64,000 nucleotides of DNA from Zarea fungicola (Eukaryota > Ascomycota > Sordariomycetes > Hypocreales > Cordycipitaceae): assembly GCA_900169235.1 (NCBI GenBank), contig FWCC01000075.1, forward strand, positions 1 to 64,000. The letters are read 5' to 3'. Position 1 is the first letter of the stretch. Each line of letters opens with the position of its first letter. Position numbers and translations under genes: made by a program. This document shows, in pieces, positions 46,821-55,254 of this stretch. Under the pieces are notes generated by a model. It was not told the DNA's origin. It did not search any database and was given only the letters and a program-made list of their open reading frames with translations.

Positions 46821-47158
46821 CTCTGACATTTACTCCAAGTCAGAGCCATTCTCCCGTTTTACTTGATCCCAATTCAAGGCAACTTACCTTTGACCTCCAA
46901 AGTCTCTTAACTTTTGACTGTATCACAGTCTTTTTTTTTCGCTTTGACTCTATCCAAGTCAAATTCATTATACTTTTGACTTTATATCAAGTCAATCTTA
47001 CTTACTTGACTCTATCCAAGTCAAAGTCATCATACCTTTGACTTTATACCAAGTCAATGTACTTACTTTGATACTATCCCGAGTCAAAGTCTTGTCCTTT
47101 TTGAGTTGTCACAAGCCAACACCTTCTTACTTTGACTTTGCCCTCCAGGCCAAAGTCA
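46821..47158. repeat. Array of at least eight short perfect hairpins
   Basis: Inverted pairs with loops of 3-12 nt (gap of 12 at most): 46821-46827/46839-46845 (CTCTGAC), 46916-46921/46925-46930 (GACTGT), 46943-46949/46957-46963 (TTTGACT), 46976-46982/46989-46995 (TTGACTT), 47006-47011/47019-47024 (TTGACT), 47038-47044/47051-47057 (TTGACTT), 47065-47071/47084-47090 (ACTTTGA) and 47133-47140/47151-47158 (TGACTTTG). In the middle the spacing is about 30-33 nt, and several loops read CTATCC. Stem sequences vary while remaining fully complementary. Confidence 0.8.
47057..47071 (+). other. Four-codon upstream ORF (M-Y-L-L-stop)
   Basis: The only ATG in the leader overlaps the 3' arm of the sixth hairpin. 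It opens a four-codon frame ending TGA, out of frame with the main ATG 158 nt downstream. Confidence 0.5.
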
Positions 47159-47214
47159 TTTCAACTTTCAATTCAATTCCGAATCAAGGTCTTCTCAACC
47201 GACACTTATTCAAA

Positions 47215-48156
47215 ATGCCTTCCATGCACAGCAGCAACACTTTTGTCATGGAGCACGAAAACCCCAAAATGACATTGACCCGCTTCAAGTTCCGCCGCGT
47301 CGGCGAGTGCATCAACCGCATCGCCACCGTCGAAAGCCGCCCCGTGAGCCGCTACCCGGATCCCACGCCCGCCGAGCTCCGCGAGTTCAAGGCCATGCTC
47401 GCCGGGACTGGCGTCGACATTGGCGGCGGCGCCTACCCGACCCCGGACAGCGTCGCCTTTCGCGGTCCCGGCCACAAAATCACCGACTACCTGGTGATTA
47501 ACGGCAAAGTCATTGCCCCCGAGGTGCTCCGCCGGGAGGACCAGGCCCGCGCCGCCCGTACCAACACCACCACTGTCGCTGCCGCTGCTTCTGCCACCGC
47601 TCCCGTGTGCACCCTGCAACGCAGCTACTACTACGCCAAGCGCGCCGCCAAGCGCCGACAAATGATGGGCCGCGAGCCGCCGTACCGCCTCAGGGTCTAC
47701 GACAACAACAACAACAACAACAACAACTACAACAACTACAGTCACAACAATGACCTCCAGCCAACCCGGGTCTACGACAACAATGACCTCGTGTGGTGGT
47801 GCGACTACATGCACCAGGTTGACGAAGAGGACGCAGAGGAGGCGGCGGCGGCGCAGCGCAGACTGGAGGAGTGGCGCCAGAAGAAGAGGCAGGAGAGGAA
47901 GAGGCTCGAGGACGAGGCGCGGGCCGCGCAGCAGCAGCAGCAGCGCAGCTTCTCGTTTTCGAGCGTGGACTCGAGACGGTGCAGGCTGTCCATGCGCGAC
48001 GAAAACGACTACCAGGGCACGGGCGGCAGCTCGTCGGAGACGCTGTACAGCAGGCCGGCCGGGTCGCAGCACGGGTACTACTGGAACATGCCGGGGGAGA
48101 TGGGCGCCTTGCGTGTGACCAATCCCGACCCTGTGGCGGATGAAGATGAGGCTTGA
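47215..48156 (+). CDS. Orphan protein with poly-Asn tract and charged coiled region
   Basis: Single exon, 313 aa, no recognised family. Residues 1-60 are basic and could form a small folded segment (MTLTRFKFRRVGECINRIA). An Ala/Thr-rich stretch is near 115-135. A poly-Asn/Tyr tract lies at about 162-178, and its RVYDNN flank is repeated at about 184-189, suggesting local duplication. An acidic then strongly charged helical segment (about 200-245, DEEDAEEAAAAQRRLEEWRQ) may be a coiled coil and ends in poly-Gln. The tail is Ser-rich and acidic. The poly-Asn/Gln content suggests a regulatory or condensate-prone protein (inference). The frame is open upstream, but the ATG at 47215 closes the leader and is the first in-frame ATG after the hairpins. 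Confidence 0.75.
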   Translation: MPSMHSSNTFVMEHENPKMTLTRFKFRRVGECINRIATVESRPVSRYPDPTPAELREFKAMLAGTGVDIGGGAYPTPDSVAFRGPGHKITDYLVINGKVIAPEVLRREDQARAARTNTTTVAAAASATAPVCTLQRSYYYAKRAAKRRQMMGREPPYRLRVYDNNNNNNNNYNNYSHNNDLQPTRVYDNNDLVWWCDYMHQVDEEDAEEAAAAQRRLEEWRQKKRQERKRLEDEARAAQQQQQRSFSFSSVDSRRCRLSMRDENDYQGTGGSSSETLYSRPAGSQHGYYWNMPGEMGALRVTNPDPVADEDEA

Positions 48157-48942
48157 ACTTTTTCAGTCTTGAAAAAAAAATTGTTTCAGCGGAATTTTTT
48201 AATGTATAACGTATGTACACTACCTTGTACGCGTTTTTGGTGGCTATCTTTGCCTTTTGTTTTTTATGTTGATGGATTTTGAATAATGGTCTGATGTTTA
48301 ATGTTCTTTTCGGTTGGAAACTTGATGGCGGTAATGGATGCATGAAATGTACGAATATGGGACATGATAATTATGAATTGCGGTGGATTTGGGAGTTGGT
48401 ACTCGGATTGGGGAAGGAATCTTGGCCTTCGATATCTAGGATATGCCCTGGTATATGGCGATGGAAGCTTCGGAGCAAGTCTGCTCATTACAGTTTGCTT
48501 CTTCAGCATTCTGTGTAACAACAAGTTGTATAATAGTCGCAACCAGAATGTGATTACCACACCTGGTTGTCTGTACCAACTTTTCAGTATTGGTCTGGCA
48601 AAGTGGGACTGGCCACTGAACGGACTGGATACTCTGCATTATTTCCTTTGTTAGTTGGAATAAGTTTGTTTTTCTTTCATCTGGTTGTCCATTGTATTTT
48701 GAATGTTTGAGACATGTAGTGCGTCACAGTGCGTCACTCTCTTGGGACAAAGTATGTGAATGGTGGGGTTGGTTGTGATGGTCAACATTGGACTGGTATG
48801 CAGAAAATGCGAGACAAGGTGCCAACGCATTTAAAAAGAAGCGACACCCAAACACGACGTTGATTGACATTTCTGTCTTCATTTTCATCATTCAATAATA
48901 CAATTCGCACAAATTATTCTTCTTCTTTTGTCAAATTTAATC
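48157..48942. other. Intergenic
   Basis: About 790 bases with no supported gene; it includes the 3' flank of the orphan and the promoter of the small secreted protein gene. A TTTAAAAAG string at about 48829 may serve as a TATA-like element. Confidence 0.45.
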
Positions 48943-49119
48943 ATGAAGCTCATCATTTCCGCCGCCGCCGTCATGGCTGCTCTTTTCGCAAGCGTCTCAG
49001 TCGCCGCTCCAACTCCAGTTGATCAAAGTGGAATCGAGGTGGATGCTATTACGCATGGCAATCCTGTCGTGTTTGACTTGGCCGGCTTTGACCATTATGT
49101 CCTTAATGTCGAAAAGTGA
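48943..49119 (+). CDS. Small secreted protein, 3' structure uncertain
   Basis: The ATG at 48943 opens a clear signal peptide (MKLIISAAAVMAALFASVSVAA, cleavage expected near residue 22) and a short mature part, ending at a TGA after 58 aa. Just downstream another frame stays open to 49345. It contains a Cys-rich ending (EGCCCQG), as often seen in small secreted or effector-like proteins. The GTGAAT at 49117 could be a donor, but its phase does not join that frame at the obvious AG sites. Either the mature protein is very short, an unrecognised intron exists, or the gene is decayed. Confidence 0.55.
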   Translation: MKLIISAAAVMAALFASVSVAAPTPVDQSGIEVDAITHGNPVVFDLAGFDHYVLNVEK

Positions 49120-50210
49120 ATATGTGGAGTGGTATTACAAAATTCTTTCCTACTTCTCTTGCCCATTCGGTGACATTGCTAATCTCAAGTCTACAGAGGA
49201 GCAATACGGAAGCGAGTTGGATGTAGATGGCAACCATAAACGGCGTTACGGTGGTATTTACAATAGGATAAATATTTCATTTAATAATACAGAAGGATGC
49301 TGCTGTCAGGGCATTGTTGCCAGCACCGCCGTCTTCCAGGTGTAGAGAGCATCCATGTTGACACGCTACCGTAAGGCTGTATCTAAATCATACCATTTTA
49401 GCGAAACACTTCTCTGGTACTCCAAGCTTGGACCTGTCGCTTGTAAGATAATTTTAATTTTAAAAGACTTGCATTTACAATGTTCTTCTTTTTTCTTTTG
49501 CGAGATGGAATAAGATGGCTAGCATCGCTTTCCATTCGCCTACCCTACACCTCGATTTCAATGTAACGATTCTCTGTTCCGCTACACTAATTCTAGCAAA
49601 AGGCTAGGCAACGATATAGCGAGCATTAAATTGGAAAATAAATTACTTGTTACAACCATTGCAGGTTGAGTACCGTACTAGATACTGTTACGCCGACCGA
49701 GGGAGCTGTTGGAATGGTTTGGCAGTTGAGGGTGGTTTAGAAAATCCAGAAATAGCGAAAACAGAAATAAGGAAACAACGAAAAAAAGAAAAACAATTAA
49801 TTATTAGCGTCACAAAGAATGAGAGTTGGGACAACCCTGGCAGAGTCTGTCGGTCGGCTGACAGATTGGGCTGCATGTATTGGCCCAGGCTGTCGTCCAA
49901 TAGCAACCGCCGATCCGCCTCACACGGCCGATGCCGATGCGGATGGGCTCGTTGTTGTTTTCGTTTGCTACATCCGACTTTGCGTCTGCACTTACTGCTC
50001 TGCACTCCTTTGGCGATCCATGGTATTCTTTTGAGCCCGAGACCATTGTTATTTCACGAGTTATTTTTACCACATCTAATACCCTTGACGACAACCGATA
50101 CACCCGCATTGTTATTTTTTCACAGCAAACAAGCAACCCCTCCCCCGCCATCGGTCCGTGCAAGCCTCAACGGCAACGCGTTTTAGTTCACACCCAAAAA
50201 AATAGACAAG
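49120..50210. other. Intergenic after small secreted protein gene
   Basis: Includes the possible 3' exon of the preceding gene (to about 49345). The rest holds no supported gene. The last 200 bases before 50211 are A/C-rich leader-like sequence. Confidence 0.45.
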
Positions 50211-51187
50211 ATGGGCTCGCAGCCGGCCCAGTCTGAAAAGACTACAGAAGAAATTGCCAGTATGAAATCGCGCTGAAATCACACACCACACAACACACAC
50301 CACAGACCGTCACGCAACAACACACAGTGTCTAACAAACTTGCAGACCTGGGCTTCACGCCCATGATCCAGGTTGACGAGCCGTGGACGGTCGAAAAAGT
50401 CATCCAGAAGCTGCCCGGCGATGCCCCCGTCGAGGGATCCAGCTCGCCCTTGGCATTCTTTCACATTCTCGAACGCCTCAAGACGACAAAGCGCGAAGGC
50501 TGGAGACGCTTTGGCGTTGAACGGTACGTCATAACCTGAGAAACGAACTTGAACAAAACAAAACAAGACCAGAAAAAACCAATGAAATCTGTACTAATAA
50601 CACCCAGCGGCGAATCCATCGCCGACCACATGTACCGCATGTCCCTCATCTCCATGTTCGCCCCGCCCGCCCTCGCCCCCCGCCTCGACCTCAACCGCTG
50701 CATGAAGATGTGCCTGATCCACGACATGGCCGAGCTCCTCGTCGGCGACATCACCCCCGTCGACGGCGTCCCCAAGACGGAGAAGAACCGCCGCGAGGCC
50801 GCCACCATGGACTACCTGACGCGCACCCTGCTCCGCGGCGTCGCGGGCGGCACCACCGGCGACGAGGTCCGTGCCATCTGGCAGGAGTACGAGGACTCCG
50901 TGACCCTCGACAGCCAGTTCGTGCACGACGTCGACAAGATGGAGCTGCTGCTGCAGATGATGGAGTATGAGCGCCGCGGCGAGGGCAAGGTGGACCTGGG
51001 CGAGTTTGCGTACGTCTCGCGCAAGATGACGCTGCCCGAGACCAGGGCCTGGGCGGACGAGCTGATTGCGGAGCGGGAGCAGTTTTGGGGCAGCAAGGCC
51101 CATGTGCACGGCGAGCAGGGCACGAGCGGCGGCGTGGCGGAGACGACGACCAAGCAGCAGGAGGAGTACTACCACCGCGACAGCTGA
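50211..51187 (+). CDS. HD-domain 5'-deoxynucleotidase (HDDC2/Ygk1-like)
   Basis: Three exons (50211-50259, 50346-50523, 50608-51187) give 268 aa. The product is an HD-superfamily metal-dependent phosphohydrolase of the group that dephosphorylates deoxynucleoside 5'-monophosphates. The metal ligands are visible: His 83 in ESIADHMYRMSL, His 114-Asp 115 in LIHDMAELLVGDITP, and the distal Asp in FVHDVDKMELLLQMMEYE. The N-terminus carries FFHILERLKTTKREGW, also conserved in the family. The C-terminal about 35 residues are Glu/Thr/Gln-rich and probably disordered. It is likely cytosolic and acts in nucleotide pool balance. Confidence 0.92.
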
Positions 51188-51889
51188 TTTCGCAGTACCT
51201 TTTTTGTTCGCGTTTTCTACACACAAACTCTAAGTTTTCATGAATGGGATAAAAACTGGCTGCATTTTTTATTTGGGATTCTTTCGGGATATGGTACCGC
51301 TTTTGTAGCAAGGGAAGTCGGTTTAGATTGATGCCCGCCTGCCAAGGCTAATAGAATAAATAAAGACGCTACATGTTTTACTGACTTGTTCCTTGAGACT
51401 CTGTGACTAGGTGTAAAAGTAAAATCAAAGGTCGACTGGGTAGCAAGTGAATCTGTTTGTTCTAAAGTGTTGCCTTCTCTGGGATACTATTGGTGGCACA
51501 TTTGTTACAGTCGCTGCAGCCTTACGGACAGCCTTGCAAAATACACAGCCACAATCTATACAATAGGAAAAGAACAGAATATAAAAACAAATCACTCCAG
51601 GCACAGCATCCTCAAGTCTTGCACCGATTTGAATTCATCTCTCCACGCATAGTCATTTACTCGCGACGCTGAGACAGTGACTGAAAACGGTGAAACCCGT
51701 TGGTTGGCTTGGCTGGCTGTGCCTAATTATAGCACGGGCCTACCCGACCGCATCTCAAACCCCACCTCTTTATTGTTTGCAGCGCCGTCCACATTTCATC
51801 TCATCGCTCCATACCTGATCGTGCATATCATCATATTATCCTTCATCATCCCCAGCTAGGTCCTGGCAGGGGGTCATCCATCCATCACA
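51188..51889. other. Intergenic
   Basis: About 700 bases. The 60-codon frames at 51467-51672 are overlapping and featureless. Pyrimidine-rich sequence precedes 51890. Confidence 0.45.
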
Positions 51890-52609
51890 ATGACCCTGTC
51901 ACACTTTGACGTGCAGGAACCGGCTTCACACCGCCGCCCGCCGCCCAACAAGCAGCTCGTCATTGCCGCTGCCGGACTCTCCCTCACCACGCTCTACTTC
52001 TGGGGCCTCGCCAGCACCCTCTACCTCGACGGCACCCTCCCCCTGAACGGCCTTCTTTTGATCGTCGTCCTCTTCGTCCTCTTCCTCCAGAGCTTCCTCC
52101 TCTACCGCCTCCTCGCCGAGCTGCGCACCTGGCCCTCGCTCACCGACCCGCTGGACGCCTTCTTCTACCACAGCCGCGTGGGCAGCGGCCTGCTCCTAAG
52201 CCTCTGCGCGCCCTGGTGCGTGCTCGCCGCCTACGGCCTGCTCTTTGCCACCCTTCTCGCCGCCGAGGTGGCGGCGCATTGGGGGGAGCCCAGGGGCCGC
52301 AAGACCTCGGAGCTGGCCGCCAAGCTGGCGACGCTGAGCCGGCCCCTCGAGTTGCTCCTCAGCCTCATCGTCGTCACGGCGCCGCTGGCCATGGTGGCGG
52401 GCATCTGGTGGGTGTGCCACACGGCGCTGAGGGCCGTGCTTAGGGTGCTGCGGGAGGATACGATGACGGCGCGGCGCGGGCGGTATGCAGGTTTGCCGCT
52501 GGGAATGGATGAGCTGAGGCCGGAGGAGCGGCGGTTTCGGAGAGAGGTGCGGGCGGGAATGCGCTGGGGAGGGAGGGCATCTTTGTTTATTCATGCTCTG
52601 CCGCGTTAG
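51890..52609 (+). CDS. Four-TM membrane protein, orphan (paralogue of next gene)
   Basis: Single exon, 239 aa, no recognised family. Hydrophobic segments lie at about 24-44, 50-74, 98-125 and 150-180. The C-terminus is Arg-rich and cytosolic-looking. The segment FLLYRLLAELRTWPSLTDPL followed by DAFF and GSGLLLSL aligns in order with the same part of the protein encoded from 52844 (LLLYGALSAMRT, FTDHVEAF, GHLLLIL). The two genes are adjacent in the same direction, so an old tandem duplication is likely. The GC content is clearly higher than in the partner. The function is unknown. Confidence 0.72.
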   Translation: MTLSHFDVQEPASHRRPPPNKQLVIAAAGLSLTTLYFWGLASTLYLDGTLPLNGLLLIVVLFVLFLQSFLLYRLLAELRTWPSLTDPLDAFFYHSRVGSGLLLSLCAPWCVLAAYGLLFATLLAAEVAAHWGEPRGRKTSELAAKLATLSRPLELLLSLIVVTAPLAMVAGIWWVCHTALRAVLRVLREDTMTARRGRYAGLPLGMDELRPEERRFRREVRAGMRWGGRASLFIHALPR

Positions 52610-52703
52610 AAAAAAAGGACAAAAGAAAAAAAAAGGCGACTGCCGTTAGAGATGAAGCGTCGCTACGAATGCGTAGAGCCCCGCAGCTGTTTGTGCGAAA
52701 GTG

Positions 52704-52754
52704 AGATTTCACATTGAGCAAGATTTCACATTGAGCAAGATTTCACATTGAGCA
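52704..52754. repeat. Perfect 17-bp x3 minisatellite
   Basis: AGATTTCACATTGAGCA is repeated three times without mismatch in the spacer between the two membrane-protein genes, about 90 bases before the second ATG. Confidence 0.95.
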
Positions 52755-52843
52755 AACAGTTTCTTCACCACAATTTAACACCATCTAATCACCAACACAT
52801 CAACTCATCAACGTCATCAAATACTTGATAGAAAGGACTCACA

Positions 52844-53506
52844 ATGCCGCTACGGGACGAAGAAGAAAACGCCGTCGATGAACCAGAGCCAGCACCGGGT
52901 GTACTGGCTGTCATTTCAGCCATTTCAGCTGCACTGAGCTGGTACGACAAGAGTTACCGAATCCCGTTACCAGGGCTGGCCAATCGACGACACTATATTC
53001 TGCGATTCGAGCTTGGCATCGTCGAGCTGTTATTCCTTTGTCTCCTCCTCTACGGCGCTCTCTCTGCCATGAGAACCTGCTCTCGCTTCACCGACCACGT
53101 CGAAGCCTTTATGCTGCGGAGCACCGCAGGCCATCTGCTTCTCATACTACTCGGCGTCTGCGTCTATTATCTGGTCGACTTTTTCTGCTACATCAAGATT
53201 TCCACCATGATTGCCTGGAACCGCAGCGAGCGCGCGCGTCCCTATTACTATGGGAAGCTGGACTTTGCCTATTACTTTGGCATCTCGGTTGTGCTCATGT
53301 ATGCCGGGTGCTACCTTTTCTTGATGGGCGCGATGAGGCTATGTCATATCCTTCCGTTGAGCAGCCGGGGATATGATGACGCCACATGGGTATTTCTACT
53401 TCGGGAACCGGTCGTGATGGCACTGCCCCTGTTGGCTGTTTTGGAAAAGAGACTCCCTCAACGTATTGCTGAGTTTGTCGAAATGTTGTGTCCCTTTATG
53501 GTGTAA
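52844..53506 (+). CDS. Four-TM membrane protein, orphan (paralogue of previous gene)
   Basis: Single exon, 220 aa. An acidic N-terminus (about 1-18) precedes hydrophobic segments at about 55-75, 92-118, 137-162 and 180-197. The signature LLLYGALSAMRT then FTDHVEAFMLRS then GHLLLIL matches the upstream neighbour in order and spacing. Aromatic residues cluster around the third segment (RPYYYGKLDFAYYFG). A good leader (CTCACAATG) precedes it. The function is unknown; partnership with the neighbour is only an inference from synteny. Confidence 0.72.
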   Translation: MPLRDEEENAVDEPEPAPGVLAVISAISAALSWYDKSYRIPLPGLANRRHYILRFELGIVELLFLCLLLYGALSAMRTCSRFTDHVEAFMLRSTAGHLLLILLGVCVYYLVDFFCYIKISTMIAWNRSERARPYYYGKLDFAYYFGISVVLMYAGCYLFLMGAMRLCHILPLSSRGYDDATWVFLLREPVVMALPLLAVLEKRLPQRIAEFVEMLCPFMV

Positions 53507-53793
53507 TTGGGCAAATCAGTGGGCCAGGGCTGGTTTGGGGACTTATGTATATTGCACATTATAAAACCATTCTTTTGCATTGGCGGCGGATAGCCAGGGC
53601 TAGTTTTGCTGGAATATGCCTGATACCTGTCGTCCTTTCAATAGTTCAAGATGAGTTTTCATTTCACTCTGTCAAACCGATTTATGAAAAACGCATTTAA
53701 TTGTATGTGCAAAGTTATGTTGCATGTAAGTTTAACAAATTGACATTATAAATTATACGTCCCGGCGACACATATACACGCAAAAATGGTACA

Positions 53794-55254
53794 CTAGCAT
53801 GCATTGCCAGACGGTTCGGGATCCGCTTTGCAGGTTCCCTTGATGACACAGTCATCCTTGGGATCTGCACACTTCATGTGCACCGACTTGGATACATAAC
53901 CATCCCTCCATAGCCTCCTGCAGGTCCCCTTGTCCGCATATCCATACCCGTACCACGCGCCCTGGCAGCCCGTCTTCTCCCAGTAGCTGATGCGCACGCT
54001 GCCATTTGGACAGCTGCCCTCGGCGGCAATGTCCAGGCTGCCCACTTGGCAGTCCAGGTCGACGCACGCGCCGTCCGTGTTGGCCGGGATGGTGACGTCG
54101 TTGTGCTGGGCGCCCGTGCAGTCGGTGTGGTACTTGCTCTTGAATTTGAAGGCGGGGAACGGGGGGTCGACCTGGCCGGAGCAGATGCCGTGCGCGGGCT
54201 CCGGGTCGGGCGTGCAGGTCTTTGTGCTCACGCAGTCGTCGCTCTGCTTCGCGCACCGGAGGAACAGCGACTTGAAGCTCGCGCCGCCGGACCACAGCGT
54301 GCGGCACGTGTGGCGGCTCGCGTAGCCGTAGCCGTACCACGCGCCCTGGCAGCCCGGCTGCTGCCAGTAGCTGATGCGCACCTCCCCGTCGGGGCAGCTG
54401 CCGAGGCTCGCAATGTCCAGGCTGGCGACCTGGCAGTTTGTGTCGATGCACGTGCCGGCCGAGTCGGAGCGCACCAGCACCTCGTTGGCCACGTCGCCCG
54501 TGCAGTCCGCGTTGGCGTGCGACATGAGCAGGAACGCAGTCTCGGAGGCGCCAGGAGGGAGGGCCGCCGTGGACGTCGAGGTCTTTGCGGTGGTGGTGGA
54601 CGACGAGGGGCCCGGTGCCGGGGTGAACGGCGGGTCGTTGCCTTCGAGGATGTTGAAGACCTTTTCGCCGCCGCACGTCTCGGAGGAGTTGCCCGCGCAC
54701 GGCGCGCCGCAGTCCGACGCGGACGGGCTGCGCGACCCCTCGACGTAGTGCCCGCACCAGCACTCAGTGCCGGCCTTGAAGCCGACAAATTGGTAGCCCT
54801 CGCTCCAGCACCTGCTCTCGCACTTGGCGCGGGTCATGTCGCTGCCGGCTGGGGCCGGCAGCTGCGTCTGGACCGGATGGATAGAGGCATCCATGTAGCA
54901 GCCGTGATCCGTCCAAAGAGGAGGGGGCGTGGCGGTAGATGTCTTGGTGGACGTCGAGGTGGAAGTCATGGTGCTCGAGGAGCTCGTCAATTCCGAGACG
55001 ACACCGACGCAGTAGGAAAGATGACTCCAGCCCTTGCAGTCAAGGGTGATTCTAGGATTCCAGCGGGAGAAATCCTCTGGGGAGATGCCCCAAATCTCCC
55101 TGACAGTTTCACAGGACTTGGTTCCATAGTTGTCGTACCAAAAACTGCAGTCCTTGATGGTATTCATGTCGTAGCTCAACCCCGGCTCGATGTCGGCCGC
55201 GGCCAAATGCAGGAGGTTCGCCAACCCAGCATAGGAGAGCAACGTTGTCTTCAT
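53794..55254 (-). CDS. Secreted LysM-WSC protein with tandem unknown C-terminal domains
   Basis: Single exon, 486 aa. The reading frame is open to 55260, but the first true ATG is at 55254 (MKTTLLSYAGLANLLHLAAA, signal peptide). A LysM-type glycan-binding domain is at about 33-85 (CSFWYDNYGTKSCETVREIWGIS, with paired cysteines). A Ser/Thr linker follows, then a WSC domain at about 115-205 (CYMDASIHP, CWCGHYVEG, CGGEKVFNI) and a second Ser/Thr linker. Two copies of a ~90-residue Cys-rich module follow at about 243-345 and 366-470. They share DCTG, SLDIA, CPxGxVRISYW and a GCQGAWYGYGYA block. No catalytic domain is present. LysM proteins bind chitin or chitin oligomers, and WSC domains bind wall polysaccharides. 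The protein is probably extracellular or wall-associated. Confidence 0.9.
   Translation of the reverse strand: MKTTLLSYAGLANLLHLAAADIEPGLSYDMNTIKDCSFWYDNYGTKSCETVREIWGISPEDFSRWNPRITLDCKGWSHLSYCVGVVSELTSSSSTMTSTSTSTKTSTATPPPLWTDHGCYMDASIHPVQTQLPAPAGSDMTRAKCESRCWSEGYQFVGFKAGTECWCGHYVEGSRSPSASDCGAPCAGNSSETCGGEKVFNILEGNDPPFTPAPGPSSSTTTAKTSTSTAALPPGASETAFLLMSHANADCTGDVANEVLVRSDSAGTCIDTNCQVASLDIASLGSCPDGEVRISYWQQPGCQGAWYGYGYASRHTCRTLWSGGASFKSLFLRCAKQSDDCVSTKTCTPDPEPAHGICSGQVDPPFPAFKFKSKYHTDCTGAQHNDVTIPANTDGACVDLDCQVGSLDIAAEGSCPNGSVRISYWEKTGCQGAWYGYGYADKGTCRRLWRDGYVSKSVHMKCADPKDDCVIKGTCKADPEPSGNAC

Larger units (their letters stand above)
46411..47214 (+). promoter_or_regulatory. Long ATG-depleted, pyrimidine-rich presumptive 5' leader
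   Basis: In 804 bases before the ATG at 47215 I find only one other ATG (47057), where about a dozen would be expected by chance. The plus strand is C/T-rich with short A/C stretches. This asymmetry suggests a transcribed 5' untranslated leader under selection against upstream starts. It contains the CTACT/CACTA microsatellite and the hairpin array listed separately. The transcription start is not known from sequence. Confidence 0.6.

Noticed and set aside
47206..48072. 288-codon minus-strand frame opposite the poly-Asn gene
   Set aside because: Its Val/Leu/Arg homopolymers are the reverse complement of the Asn/Gln/Glu tracts; no signal or domain.
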